NCBI GenBank assembly: GCA_020638995.1
Contig: JACKHM010000001.1
Coordinates: 3,410,001 to 3,474,000 of the forward strand
Direction: 5' to 3'
Source: Planctomycetaceae bacterium
GTDB taxonomy: Bacteria > Planctomycetota > Planctomycetia > Pirellulales > Pirellulaceae
DNA length: 64,000 nt
Below are positions 10,063-19,600 of this stretch, one piece after another; the stretch's first letter is position 1; every line of letters starts with the position of its first letter. Below the pieces are notes generated by a model. That model was given only the letters and a program-made list of their open reading frames with translations, was not told the DNA's origin and searched no databases. Made by a program: the position numbers and the translations under genes.

Positions 10063-10860
10063 TCAGGCGGCTCGTTCGGCAAGCAGTTGGCTTTGCCAGG
10101 AAGCTTTGCGTCTCTGCTCTAACTCAACAGCGAAACGTAGAGCATCGTCGCGGGTCGTAATTACGTTTGTCGCTTGGGCTTGGCCGCTCGCACTCAATAA
10201 CGAGCTGACAGTTGCGTCATCAGAAATCCCCAATCGAGACAAGTCTGCTCGGTCGAGCAATCGTTTGTCAGGCAGTTCATTCGATAGATTCATGGTTGCG
10301 ACTGGCAAACCGAGAAGGCTGAAGTCGGCGATGTCCGGCGGGCGAATCACTTTCAATTCGTTCGGCAACGGTCCTTGTCGGGCTTGCCGCAGGTCCATCC
10401 AGAGCTGGCCTAGCTTGTTCTCGCCGCACAGAGTTTTGGCACCGACAGGCATCGCGCCCCAAAATCCGTCTCGCACCGCGTGGTATACAAAGGGGCGTGT
10501 GCCGGTTCGTTCGAACAATCGCGAGAGGCGATCCCAGTGTATTGCCAGTTTGACTCGCAGTGCCCAATACATGACGGCAACCCGCACTTGGCTCCAATCA
10601 TGACGCGCGCAATGCTTGAACCGCCGGGCGACACGTTTGGCAGCATGGGGCATCCGCTGGTCGAGGACCACCCGTTGAATCCGAGGGTGACGGCCAAACC
10701 GCATGGCTTGATAAAGGTGCTCGGTCGAGCGGATTCGGATTCCGTAGATCCGCGAGGGAAAGGCTCGCGACATATTCGACAGCACACCGAACTCGTCGGT
10801 AGGACGGCGAAACACGATCGCCTCGTGCGGCGAGTTTAAACGAGTGATCCAGTTTTGCAT
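10063..10860 (-). CDS. NADAR-domain protein (YbiA-like)
   Basis: 265 aa, no signal peptide. GGAG lies 8 nt before the ATG. Residues ~10-165 match the NADAR/YbiA fold: an N-terminal FG-LSNM block (EFGVLSNMSRAFPSRIYGI), the STEHLYQAMRF helix, and the GFWGAMPVGAKTLCGENKLG block close to the family's [RD]xxWG...GxNxLG signature. Family members are N-glycosidases acting on ribosylated small molecules such as riboflavin intermediates, and some reverse ADP-ribosylation of guanine in DNA. The C-terminal ~100 residues are an extra segment with no clear domain. The gene lies between an HtrA gene and a TPR-CHAT gene on the same strand. A second NADAR gene is at 30542-31135 and a broken one flanks the IS at 32027-33965. 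No DarT-like toxin is adjacent. Confidence 0.82.
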   Translation of the reverse strand: MQNWITRLNSPHEAIVFRRPTDEFGVLSNMSRAFPSRIYGIRIRSTEHLYQAMRFGRHPRIQRVVLDQRMPHAAKRVARRFKHCARHDWSQVRVAVMYWALRVKLAIHWDRLSRLFERTGTRPFVYHAVRDGFWGAMPVGAKTLCGENKLGQLWMDLRQARQGPLPNELKVIRPPDIADFSLLGLPVATMNLSNELPDKRLLDRADLSRLGISDDATVSSLLSASGQAQATNVITTRDDALRFAVELEQRRKASWQSQLLAERAA

Positions 10861-10934
10861 TGGTCAATCTCCGGCGTCGAATACAAATGGTCCATGAGAA
10901 GTCGCTTGCGCGACCGAGAGGAGAAGGAGTTACC

Positions 10935-10994
10935 GTAGGACGGATTGCCTATCCATCCGAAGCCAACCGAAGACGAGTTGGCAATCTGTCCTAC
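10935..10994. repeat. Imperfect palindrome, REP-like hairpin
   Basis: GTAGGACGGATTGCC (10935-10949) pairs with GGCAATCTGTCCTAC (10980-10994) with a single G-T pair, around a 30-nt loop. It sits in the 217-bp gap between the NADAR start and the HtrA stop. It has no T-run, so a dispersed REP- or MITE-like unit is more likely than a terminator. Whether it recurs elsewhere in the genome cannot be seen from this window. Confidence 0.5.
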
Positions 10995-11014
10995 AGCAAC
11001 CCACTCTGCCACGT

Positions 11015-11065
11015 GCAAAAAGACAAGAAGGAGACCTGCTTCGCTGCCTTACGGCGAAGCAGGTC
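11015..11065 (-). terminator. Rho-independent terminator of the htrA unit
   Basis: On the minus strand, 12 bp after the HtrA stop codon, GACCTGCTTCGC (11054-11065) and GCGAAGCAGGTC (11033-11044) form a perfect 12-bp stem with a 9-nt loop, followed by a T-rich tract (TCCTTCTTGTCTTTTT). Confidence 0.8.
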
Positions 11066-11077
11066 GATGCGTCGACA

Positions 11078-12610
11078 CTATCGAGCGAGCACGACGAAGC
11101 GTGAGCCTTGTTGAGTGCGTACCAGAAGCAGTACGTCCTCGTTGGAATCACCAGCCCTCAATGCGGCGGCGATATCATCGATACTCCGCGAGGGAGTACG
11201 ATTGACTCGCGTGATCACCATGCCGCTCTCTAGCCCTGCCCGATCGGCAGCACTGCCTTGTTGGACTGCCGTGATCAACGCACCTTGCACGCCTGGGAAC
11301 TCAAGCCGTTCGGCAACCGAGTCTTCCAGCGTTCCCACTTCGACACCCCACGCGGAAAGCGCACCAGCTTGTGACTTCGCCGCGTCCTGCGACTCGCCAC
11401 GTTTGACATCACGCGTGTCAGCCGATTGTGCTCCGGGTGTGAGCGACAAGTCCATACGCGTGCCTTGCCGAACAACCGTGACTGGCTGCGGAGTGCCAAC
11501 TTGGCTTCGCTCGACGTGAAGCTGAAGTTCTGACGGTGTGTTCACCGGCAGACCCGCATACAGCACGACAACGTCGCCGGCTTGCAAACCGGCCGCCGAT
11601 GCAGGCGTGTTCGGTAGCACTTCGGTCACCAACACACCTTCACGAGGTTCGACATGGAACCGACTTGCGAGTGCAGGTGTCATGGCTTGGATCGCCACGC
11701 CAACGTACGCCCGCTCGACGGAACCGGTGGTCGTCAATTGAGTGGCCACCCAGCGAGCGATATTTGTTGGCACGGCGAAGCCGATGCCATCATTCCCGCC
11801 CGTGCGTGACGAGATCGCGGTATTGATGCCAATCACTTCACCATCGAGGTTAATGAGTGGACCACCGCTGTTGCCCGGGTTAATCGCCGCATCGGTCTGC
11901 AAGAAGTCTTCTCGCTCGGTGATACCAATACCACGATGCTTGGCACTGATGATCCCAGCCGTCACGGTGCTCTCCAGCCCGAAAGGTTGGCCGAGCGCCA
12001 AAACCCAGTCGCCGATTTCCAGATCGTCGCTGTCACCAAGTGTCGCAGCAACCAAGTTCGCGGCACCTTCGATCCGAATGACAGCGATATCCGTCTTCGA
12101 GTCGCTCCAAACCTCGGCAGCCACAAACTCGCGTCCGTCCGCAAGTCGAACGGTCAGTTCGCCGCTTCCAGCGATGACGTGGTGGTTTGTGAGAATCAAA
12201 CCGGAAGCATCGTAGATGACTCCCGATCCCATCCCGCCTTCGCGTCGCGAAGGTGCATCGTGTGAATCTAAACGTGGTCGCGATTTGCCGAACGGCAAGT
12301 TGTGCAGCTTGTCATCCAGTGGATCTTTGCCTTGAGGCTCGGAGTACTTCGGTCGCTTCTCTTGCTTTGGGTCATAGGCGGCGTGTTCCTCGGTTGCGGT
12401 GGGCCGAGACTCGATCATCACGACCGACGGAAGCACCTCTTGGGTGGCCGCACGGAACGCATTTGACAGATCCCTTGCCGATGACGTCGATCTTGTCGTC
12501 GATGCCTCCGACGCGGGATCGGGCTTGTCAACGGCGGCGTACAGCGTGGCTGCAATCGCCATCGCGGCAAGTCCCAGCGCGATCGATTTCGGTTGGTAGA
12601 TACGCTTCAT
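11078..12610 (-). CDS. HtrA/DegP-family serine protease with two PDZ domains
   Basis: 510 aa. Start supported by AAGGAG 7 nt upstream. Residues 1-~26 are a signal peptide or anchor (ALGLAAMAIAATLYA). The trypsin-like domain (~50-290) has the full triad: His144 in TNHHVIAGS, Asp174 in KTDIAVI and Ser248 in NPGNSGGP. Two PDZ domains follow (about 305-395 and 425-505), the second with the GVQGALITAV carboxylate-binding loop. An Arg/Lys/Asp-rich linker lies at 80-125 before the protease domain. This is the standard DegP/DegQ plan for periplasmic quality control. It is probably co-transcribed with the small secreted protein at 12757-13059, which has a nearly identical ribosome-binding leader, and ends in a strong terminator. 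Confidence 0.93.
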   Translation of the reverse strand: MKRIYQPKSIALGLAAMAIAATLYAAVDKPDPASEASTTRSTSSARDLSNAFRAATQEVLPSVVMIESRPTATEEHAAYDPKQEKRPKYSEPQGKDPLDDKLHNLPFGKSRPRLDSHDAPSRREGGMGSGVIYDASGLILTNHHVIAGSGELTVRLADGREFVAAEVWSDSKTDIAVIRIEGAANLVAATLGDSDDLEIGDWVLALGQPFGLESTVTAGIISAKHRGIGITEREDFLQTDAAINPGNSGGPLINLDGEVIGINTAISSRTGGNDGIGFAVPTNIARWVATQLTTTGSVERAYVGVAIQAMTPALASRFHVEPREGVLVTEVLPNTPASAAGLQAGDVVVLYAGLPVNTPSELQLHVERSQVGTPQPVTVVRQGTRMDLSLTPGAQSADTRDVKRGESQDAAKSQAGALSAWGVEVGTLEDSVAERLEFPGVQGALITAVQQGSAADRAGLESGMVITRVNRTPSRSIDDIAAALRAGDSNEDVLLLVRTQQGSRFVVLAR

Positions 12611-12756
12611 CTCTATACTCCTTGTGATTAACGAAACATCCTCTCGACCAAGGCTAAAAATGCGTCATGGTCGAATATCAAAACGCTCGACTCTTCAAGG
12701 CTGCCGAACTGTTGTCACGACGAGTCCGAAAACCTTCGCAATCGGACGATGTAAAA

Positions 12757-13059
12757 TCAAACGAGCCCAGCCGCTCGCGACAAGTACGCGTCGCTCGCGT
12801 CGACGCCCAGTGGATCAAGGGCTGGAGGCTCTGGTATCGTTGGTTTGTCCAACTCGGGGAGCGACAGATCATCGTCCGCCGCGTCCAGTCCCGAATCTTC
12901 GGGTTGGAGCGAAAAGAAACGTTCCGCGATATCGCTGAGAGTTTCTTGGATTTGGACAGTGACGGCTCGGAGGTTCTCGTGTGCCTCGCCGCTACAGTTG
13001 AAGTCGAGCGAGGCGAACCACATGGGAATCCACAGTAAGAGGGCGGCGAGAAGTTTCAT
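12757..13059 (-). CDS. Small secreted protein, unknown function (100 aa)
   Basis: Start at 13059 (MKLLAALLLWIP) with AAAGGAG 7 nt upstream; an in-frame start at 13140 is not supported. Residues 1-~18 are a short signal peptide. The mature part has one Cys (FNCSGEAHENL), an amphipathic helix (~27-50) and an acidic, Pro-rich tail (PELDKPTIPEPPALDPLG). The leader (GGAG, then A/T-rich, then ATAGAGATG) is nearly the same as that of the HtrA gene 146 bp downstream, suggesting matched translation and a shared transcript. It could be an HtrA partner or substrate; no homologue is recognised. Confidence 0.6.
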   Translation of the reverse strand: MKLLAALLLWIPMWFASLDFNCSGEAHENLRAVTVQIQETLSDIAERFFSLQPEDSGLDAADDDLSLPELDKPTIPEPPALDPLGVDASDAYLSRAAGLV

Positions 13060-13514
13060 CTCTATTCTCCTTTGGCAAAATGCGGGGATGCGTGATCGAA
13101 GGGTCATGCACAAGCAAGCATGAAGACAACTGCAGAACACCGTGTGGTCAGCTCTTTACTGCGAATGGCCGGTGATGCTGTCTCGGAGTCTTGCAGTTGT
13201 CTGCATCCTTGCCGTGTGCATTCAGACGAGAGACGAGAGTTCGCTACACAGTTAAGTGCCGCCCCTCAGATTTCTGCCAAGAAAGATTTGTTCGGTCGCC
13301 GGAACGAGCAAACGGACACCGAGGCCGGAATTCTTTAACGCAGGTGAGGTCTTTTGCTCGGTGATCCAACGGTACCGGCCGCGCACAATCCCAGCGACGC
13401 GTACTGCACATGGCCTGACGTCATCGCGTACGACTCACTTTCGAGTCGTACTGCCCGTGGCTAGAGGAGGTTTGGCTCGCCCAGCAATGAGCCGGCTGAA
13501 TTGAAATGTCCGCT
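13060..13514. other. Intergenic gap (455 bp)
   Basis: Lies between the caspase-like gene's stop and the start of the small secreted gene, so it should hold the promoter of the small-gene/htrA unit and the end of the caspase transcript. Short open frames here have no ribosome-binding sites or recognisable products. I see no strong hairpin or RNA gene. Confidence 0.5.
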
Positions 13515-15635
13515 CTAACGAATCACTTCCCATTTCAGCCGTTGAATCGAGTAGCTCGCCAGCGGTGGGGCACCGGCGCCTCGTGTTTCGCCGAACGCAG
13601 CATGATCCATCAGTCGTTGTAGTGGCGTGTCTCCCTCGCCGCGAGTGCGAGTCAACTGTGGCTGCGCAATGCCCGCGAACGAGACGAACCCGTTTTGACG
13701 CGTCGGATCGATGACCTGCGTGATCACGATCACGTCCTCGAAGCCAAGTGTGCTGTCGTTGATGTCGAAGCGAACGTCTAGTGGCTTCGCGTCTGCGCCG
13801 GGATAAAGCCGATTGTCGTGTCCGGCGTAGAGAGGTAAGAAGGGCGCGATTCCGAACGCGCTATCGATATATAGCACGGTCACATCCACAGGTAATCGCC
13901 CACGATTTGTCAGTGTGACAACGGCCTGATCCCCGTTCCTCCAACGTAATGGAGTGAACTTAGAGACGGGAGTGATTTCGCCGCTTGCCAGGTTGCGTTG
14001 ACCAATGCTGGCGACAACCTCTGCGGCGGCAGACCTCGTAACGACGGTATCGCTCGCGGCCGCCAACTGCCGGAGATTCACGACTTTGGCGACTCGCAGT
14101 AACGCTTCCTCCAACTCCTCGGTACCATCCAATGCATAGGGACCGAACAGGTGAGCGTTGCGTGCAGCCTCGTCAGCCTCATCACCAGCTTGTCGCAAGT
14201 AAACGCCGCGTTCATCGACCAACAACCACCAATGTGCTTGTTCCGGTGTATCGACAAGTTCGACTAGCGAGTTCTCCGCACTGGCCATCCCTTCGACAAT
14301 TTTGACCAAGGCGGCTTGGTGCTCGCCGTGCAAGGTGCGATCGGCCAAATTCAGACGGTTCGAGTCGTTGCTCAGTCCGGCCACGGCAACACGCAGTCGC
14401 AGTGCTCCGTAATCGATATACTCAACACGGCAGTTTCCAGGAGTCGGTAGCTCTTCTGGCGATCGAGCTTCTTTGTCACCATAAGCGTATGGCACGACTG
14501 TTGCTTCCCACGGCTGGACGGCCGTCACCCGTACATAGCCGCTCAATTCCTGCGAGTTGTCGGAGCCAGTCGGTGGGTAAACGCTTAACACGCTGCCTAT
14601 CGTCAGCCCATGCAGGTAGCCGACATCAACTCGCAACTGACCCGCATTTATACGTTCCAATGAGATCGATGAACGGCCAAGCTTCTCTTGTGCGCCGAGT
14701 ACTTCACGATCGATCGCGGTGCCTTCCAACACGGGGCCCTTGTACCATGGCTGAGGCATCCCCTGCAGGTACCAGCGGGCTTGCTGTGCAAGTTCTCGAT
14801 AGGTCAGCGGTTCAGCCGTCTGAGCCAAGACACTGCAAACAGCATAGCTCAAGAGGCCGTACGAAGTCCCTTCGAAGTCGCGTTCTTCTTCTTTTTCCAA
14901 CTGGCTGACAGCATAGAGTGACACAAGATTCCTTAAGCCCTCGACGTTCGCCGGCGTGAAACCGCCCTCCGTATTATCTGCTGGCCGCTCAGCCGTCGGC
15001 TTGTCGACCATTGCGTCCTTGGGCAAGAGATCACCGACTGCTACTTCGCGTGTCTGGCGGTCGCCCACCGCTCGCGAGAGTGTACCGGAATGGCAGCTAT
15101 CGGCAATCAAAAAGACAAAGGCCCCTTTTGCCTCCAATGCCAGGAGCCACTTGTTAATCTCGTCATCGGTAATCGCGCCAGGTATCGCCACCGGGCCTCG
15201 TTCCCACTTGCGAACATCGGACGGTAAGAATACTTCGTCCCAACCATCTCGCTCGTCGCCATTGTCATCAGGCTGGCGACTGCCGTGCCCGGCCAGCAGG
15301 AGCAAAACTTGATCTCCGCTCTGAGTCCGCTCGATGAGCTGTTGCATCGCTTGCACGATGGTATCGCGGCGAGGTTGATTCTCTTCGCCGCGATCGTCCG
15401 TCAAGACGCGAATATTTTCCGCAGGCACACCCAACCGAGATGTCAATGTTTGCTCGAACAACGCAACGTCGTTCGGTGGACCGTGCAATGTATACGTGAT
15501 GGGCAAGTACTCATACTTCCCGCAACCAACCAGTAGCGCACGACGCGTCGGAGTCTGCGTCTGTGCCAGAAGCGGCAGAGTGCTCGCCGCCAGGGTTACA
15601 AGGATAGTTGCCCATAAGAGTCGTCGTGGTTGCAT
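13515..15635 (-). CDS. Secreted caspase-like (peptidase C14) protein, 706 aa
   Basis: Residues 1-~24 are a signal peptide (LLWATILVTLAASTLPLLAQ). Residues ~30-260 are a caspase-fold domain starting at TRRALLVGCGKYEYLP, with His117 in LLAGHGSR and Cys181 in IADSCHSGT, both in the positions expected for the C14/metacaspase dyad; an acidic DDNGDERDGWDE loop follows the His and could bind calcium. Residues ~540-640 resemble a DUF4384-type beta domain (WRNGDQAVVTLTNRG). It is a full paralogue of the protein at 22950-25175, with the same domain order. It is divergent from the small PPC-like gene at 16032. It probably cleaves exported proteins after basic residues like other C14 proteins, but specificity is inferred only. 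Confidence 0.88.
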   Translation of the reverse strand: MQPRRLLWATILVTLAASTLPLLAQTQTPTRRALLVGCGKYEYLPITYTLHGPPNDVALFEQTLTSRLGVPAENIRVLTDDRGEENQPRRDTIVQAMQQLIERTQSGDQVLLLLAGHGSRQPDDNGDERDGWDEVFLPSDVRKWERGPVAIPGAITDDEINKWLLALEAKGAFVFLIADSCHSGTLSRAVGDRQTREVAVGDLLPKDAMVDKPTAERPADNTEGGFTPANVEGLRNLVSLYAVSQLEKEEERDFEGTSYGLLSYAVCSVLAQTAEPLTYRELAQQARWYLQGMPQPWYKGPVLEGTAIDREVLGAQEKLGRSSISLERINAGQLRVDVGYLHGLTIGSVLSVYPPTGSDNSQELSGYVRVTAVQPWEATVVPYAYGDKEARSPEELPTPGNCRVEYIDYGALRLRVAVAGLSNDSNRLNLADRTLHGEHQAALVKIVEGMASAENSLVELVDTPEQAHWWLLVDERGVYLRQAGDEADEAARNAHLFGPYALDGTEELEEALLRVAKVVNLRQLAAASDTVVTRSAAAEVVASIGQRNLASGEITPVSKFTPLRWRNGDQAVVTLTNRGRLPVDVTVLYIDSAFGIAPFLPLYAGHDNRLYPGADAKPLDVRFDINDSTLGFEDVIVITQVIDPTRQNGFVSFAGIAQPQLTRTRGEGDTPLQRLMDHAAFGETRGAGAPPLASYSIQRLKWEVIR

Positions 15636-16031
15636 TGCCGTTCCCCTTTTTTGCTTGTCACCGCCTTCTCAATTGTGAATTGATTTCCGACTGTCGTCGC
15701 TGCGATTGTACATGTCACCCCATCGGAATTCCACGAGTTTCGCGCATCGCTCGGAACTTTCCTTTCGACGTGCTATACAACGCGAAGTGCAGTTCGCATC
15801 GACACAACTCTTTGAGTTAAGCGTAGTAGCGACGCTCCGCAACGATCGACTGTGGCGTCGCGGAGGTAGTCTGCCTGACCGCCAACAATCACCCACAAAA
15901 AAATCGCGTCTCGCCGCTTAACATCCGGCTCAACGCCCGTCTGGGTTTATGAAGCCAGCGGATGCACAGAGCAAATCGCGGCTTCACCTCAAATCAATGT
16001 TGTTACAACCCATTCTGAAAGGACCTGTTTC
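15636..16031. promoter_or_regulatory. Divergent promoter region (396 bp)
   Basis: This noncoding stretch separates the minus-strand caspase-like gene from the plus-strand cluster starting at 16032, so both outward promoters must lie here. AAAGGA precedes the 16032 start, and GGGGA precedes the 15635 start. No convincing -35/-10 pair or operator repeat could be chosen by eye. Confidence 0.5.
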
Positions 16032-16409
16032 ATGTTGTCACTCACAAAGAAGTTGTTGATTGGTGCTACACTTGTCGCTTCCGTCGTCGCCGTTTTGCCC
16101 GGCGAACAAGCCGCCGCATCTCCGGTTGGCGGACGACAAGCGGGTGTCCATCGCGTCGACGCCCGCGCGACGGACGTTTTTCGTCTGGCGTTTTATGGCG
16201 GCCAAACGGCCGCGGTCGTTCTGGACGGCGACGGCGACACCGATTTGGATTTGTACGTCTACGACGAGAACGGCAACCTGATTGGCTCGGACACCGATGG
16301 CAGCGACACTTGCGTCGTGCGGTTCCGCCCACGCTGGACGGGTTCGTTCCGCATCGAGGTGCGTAACCTGGGAACCGTCTACAACGAGTACGCGATCGTC
16401 GCCGCCTAG
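16032..16409 (+). CDS. Small secreted pre-peptidase C-terminal (PPC)-like protein, 125 aa
   Basis: Residues 1-~30 are a signal peptide (LLIGATLVASVVAVL, cleavage near QAAAS). The rest (~35-125) is one beta domain with the motif DGDGDTDLDLYVYDENGNLI, GSDTDGSD, then FRIEVRNLG, typical of PPC domains, which fold beside secreted proteases. The Asp/Gly loops suggest calcium binding. The same motif forms the C-terminus of the protein at 22073-22861. It is the first gene of the plus-strand cluster and precedes a TPR-CHAT gene by 208 bp. No catalytic residues, so it is more likely a binding or targeting module than an enzyme. Confidence 0.75.
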   Translation: MLSLTKKLLIGATLVASVVAVLPGEQAAASPVGGRQAGVHRVDARATDVFRLAFYGGQTAAVVLDGDGDTDLDLYVYDENGNLIGSDTDGSDTCVVRFRPRWTGSFRIEVRNLGTVYNEYAIVAA

Positions 16410-16470
16410 TCCGCCACCGACGATTGCCCTGACTCGAAACGATCTGTGGCTAGGGGTTGCTGGTCGCTGG

Positions 16471-16503
16471 GGGGACGCGGGTTCGGCAACGGACCCGCGC
16501 CCC
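16471..16503 (+). terminator. GC-rich hairpin after the PPC-like gene
   Basis: GGGGACGCGGGT and ACCCGCGCCCC form an 11-bp stem with one bulged A, about 60 bp after the stop. The following sequence (TTCCAG) is only weakly T-rich, so it may be a weak terminator or attenuator ahead of the TPR-CHAT gene. Confidence 0.4.
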
Positions 16504-16617
16504 TTCCAGTGGCAAATACTTTACCGCAGCCGAGGGGTCTGGTAGTTTGGGACGCTTGGTGGCACGACCAACGCAATTCGCAAACGGCTCATCGCACAGT
16601 GTAAAGGGGAATCAAGG

Positions 16618-19600
16618 ATGCGACTTTGTTCTCACGGTTTAGTGCTGCTGATGTTGTTCGGAGCGAGGCAATCCTCCACCGGGCAAGAAGCAACGCCTCC
16701 CTCGACATCAGCTCCTACACCGACTGTCGACCCACAACGAGTGGCAGAGCGCGATCAACTGTGGGCCGACGCACAGCAATTAGCTGCGGAAGGCAAGCAC
16801 AAGCCGGCGATCGCCAAAGGGGAAGCGGCGCTTGTACTAGAACGCGAGTTGTTCGGGGATCAATCAGTGGATGTGACTGGAATTTTGCAGTGGCTGGCGT
16901 CGGAGTACCTCGCCACGCAGCAGATGGAGAAAGCCGTCGGCAACGCCAATCAATATCTCTCGTTGTGCCGCGCGGTCTATGGCAAGGACACTTGGCAGGC
17001 TGTTTCCGCCAGATTCTTTGCGGATTACATCCGCCGTCTTTCGAAGATCGCCCCGGAACAGCGAAGAACCATGCTGGAGATCGAGTCGGAATTTGGCACC
17101 CTGTACGGCCAGCAGAATTACATCGAGGCGGCAGAGAAATTAAAGGCGCTGCTCGTTCACGAACGAGACGTGCTGGGTGCCGATCATCCTTACTTTGCCA
17201 ACACTCACTGGAATCTTGCGGACTGCTACGAGTCCGCACAACGCCACGAGGAGGCCGAACCGCACTATGCGGCGGCCGCAGAGATTCGCCGCGAATGCCT
17301 GCACGCGCAGGATACCTCAGTTGTTGATGCGATGTGGCGACTGGGCCGGGTGCGCGTCCTCTTGAATAAGCACAAGGAAGCGATCGAACCGTTTCGCGAG
17401 GCCCGCAAGCTGTTCCTGGCCGCAGATCGCAAGACCGATGCGGCGTGGATGTCTTCGTGGTTAGGAAGTGCCTATGGCGGACTGAACGACAACGAGACAG
17501 CAGCGGCAGCATTTCGGCAATCGCTGGACGATTTTCGAGCGATCGCGGATCCGAGTGGAGAAGCGATTCAATTGAAGCATCTGGCGGACCTCGATGGATC
17601 CGTCGACCTGAAACAGGAATGCGACGCGTTGTGGAAACTCGCAGAAGAACTCCGCGCAGGCGCACGTTGGAGCGAGGCCGCAACCGCTGGAGAACGGATG
17701 CTCGCCATCGAGCGGGCTTGGCTGGACGCCGACGCGGCAGTGATCGTCGAATCGATTCAATGGTTGGCCGAGGTCTATCAGCAGGCGGGCGCTTGGGATG
17801 AGGCCTTGGATAAGCGAGCTGCGGCTGTGGCCTGGTACGAAGTGCATCGCGGCGCGGACCACTGGGAAACGATCGACGCTCGCCTCGCACTGGAAGATAC
17901 AACTTTGCGACGCGGCCTAACCGAACCGCATCGTCAGGCATTAGCGAAAGCCGACCGGCTGAATGCGGAATTGATTCGCGATGACCGCGAGGGACGCTAC
18001 GCGGCGGCAATGGAAGCAGCTCAACGCGCACGAGAATTACGGCAGGAAGTGTTGGGGGAGAAGCATCCATCCTACGCGGAAAGCCTCAACAATCTTGCGG
18101 GCCTGTACGCTCTCATGGCGGACTACGCGCGTGCCGAGCCCCTTTATCACCAGGCGATGGAGATCAGAAAGGAAGTGCTGGGGGAAAAGCATCCCGATTA
18201 CGCCTCCAGCCTCAACAATCTGGCCAGTTTGTACGAATACATGGGTGATTACGCGCGTGCCGAGCCCCTTTATCACCAGGCGATGGAGATCAGAAAGGAA
18301 GTGCTGGGGGAAAAGCATCCCGATTACGCCACCAGCCTCAACAATCTGGCCATGCTGTATGAGAGCATGAGTGATTACTCGCGTGCCGAGCCACTCTTGC
18401 GTCAGGTGCTGAAGATCACAAAGGAAGTCCTGGGGGAGAAGCATCCCGACTACGCCACCAGCCTCAACAATCAGGCCGTGCTGTATCACGCCATGGGTGA
18501 CTACTCGCGTGCCGAGCCACTCTTGCGTCAGGCGCTGGAGCTCAGAAAGCAAGTCCTGGGGGAGAAGCATCCCCGCTACGCCACCAGCCTGAACAATCTG
18601 GCCGCGTCGTACGACGCGATGGGTGATTACGCGCGTGCCGAGCCCCTTTATCACCAGGCGATGGAGATCAGAAAGGAAGTGCTGGGGGAGAAGCATCCCG
18701 ACTACGCTACCAGCCTCAACGGTCTGGGCTTGCTGTACGTGAGAATGGGGGATTACGCGCGGGCCGAGCTCCTCTATCGCCAGGTGCTGGAGATCCGAAA
18801 GAAAGGGCTCGGGGAGAAGCATCCATCCTACGCGGAAAGCCTCAACAATCTTGCGGGCCTGTACGCTCTCATGGCGGACTACGCGCGTGCCGAGCCCCTC
18901 TATCGCCAGGCGATGGAGATCAGAAAGGAAGTGCCGGGGGAGAAGCATCCCGATTACGCCACCAGCCTCAGCAGTCTGGCCAGTTTGTACGAATACATGG
19001 GTGATTACGCGCGTGCCGAGCCCCTTTATCACCAGGCGATGGAGATCAGAAAGGAAGTGCTGGGGGAAAAGCATCCCGATTACGCCTCCAGCCTCAACAA
19101 TCTGGGCTTGCTGTATAAGAGCATGAGTGATTACTCGCGTGCCGAGCCCCTTTATCACCAGGCGATGGAGATCAGAAAGGAAGTGCTGGGGGAGAAGCAT
19201 CCCGATTACGCCACCAGCCTCAACAATCAGGCCGCGCTGTATCACGCCATGGGTGACTACTCGCGTGCCGAGCCACTCTTGCGTCAGGCGCTGGAGCTCA
19301 GAAAGGAAGTGCTGGGGGAGAAGCATCCCGACTACGCTACCAGCCTCAACAATCTGGCCGTGCTATACGCGAGCATGGGTTATTACGCGCGAGCAGAGCC
19401 CCCCTTTCGCCAGGCGGTGCAGGTCACCCGCGTACATCTGGAGGATTCGGCCCTGGTATTATCGGAACGGCAGCAGCTCGCGATGGGACAGATGCAGCGA
19501 TACCAGCTGGACAGCTATATCAATCTCGTCCGTGCGGCAGAGGATTACGCGGGGATGTTGTTCAACGAAGTACTGGCTTGGAAGGGAGCCACCTTGGTTC

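Noticed and set aside
9951..10082. Longer N-terminus for the 1118-aa TPR-CHAT protein
   Set aside because: The start context at 9950 matches those of two paralogues, and the extension would overlap the NADAR gene.
10063..10860. DarT-NADAR toxin-antitoxin pair
   Set aside because: No ADP-ribosyltransferase gene lies beside any of the NADAR copies.
18037..19326. 429-codon open frame on the minus strand
   Set aside because: It is the antisense of the 126-bp TPR repeats. The unit length is a multiple of three, so a stop-free frame in one unit is stop-free in all.
18067..19452. CRISPR-like array
   Set aside because: Regular units, but they are contiguous coding TPR repeats with no spacers.
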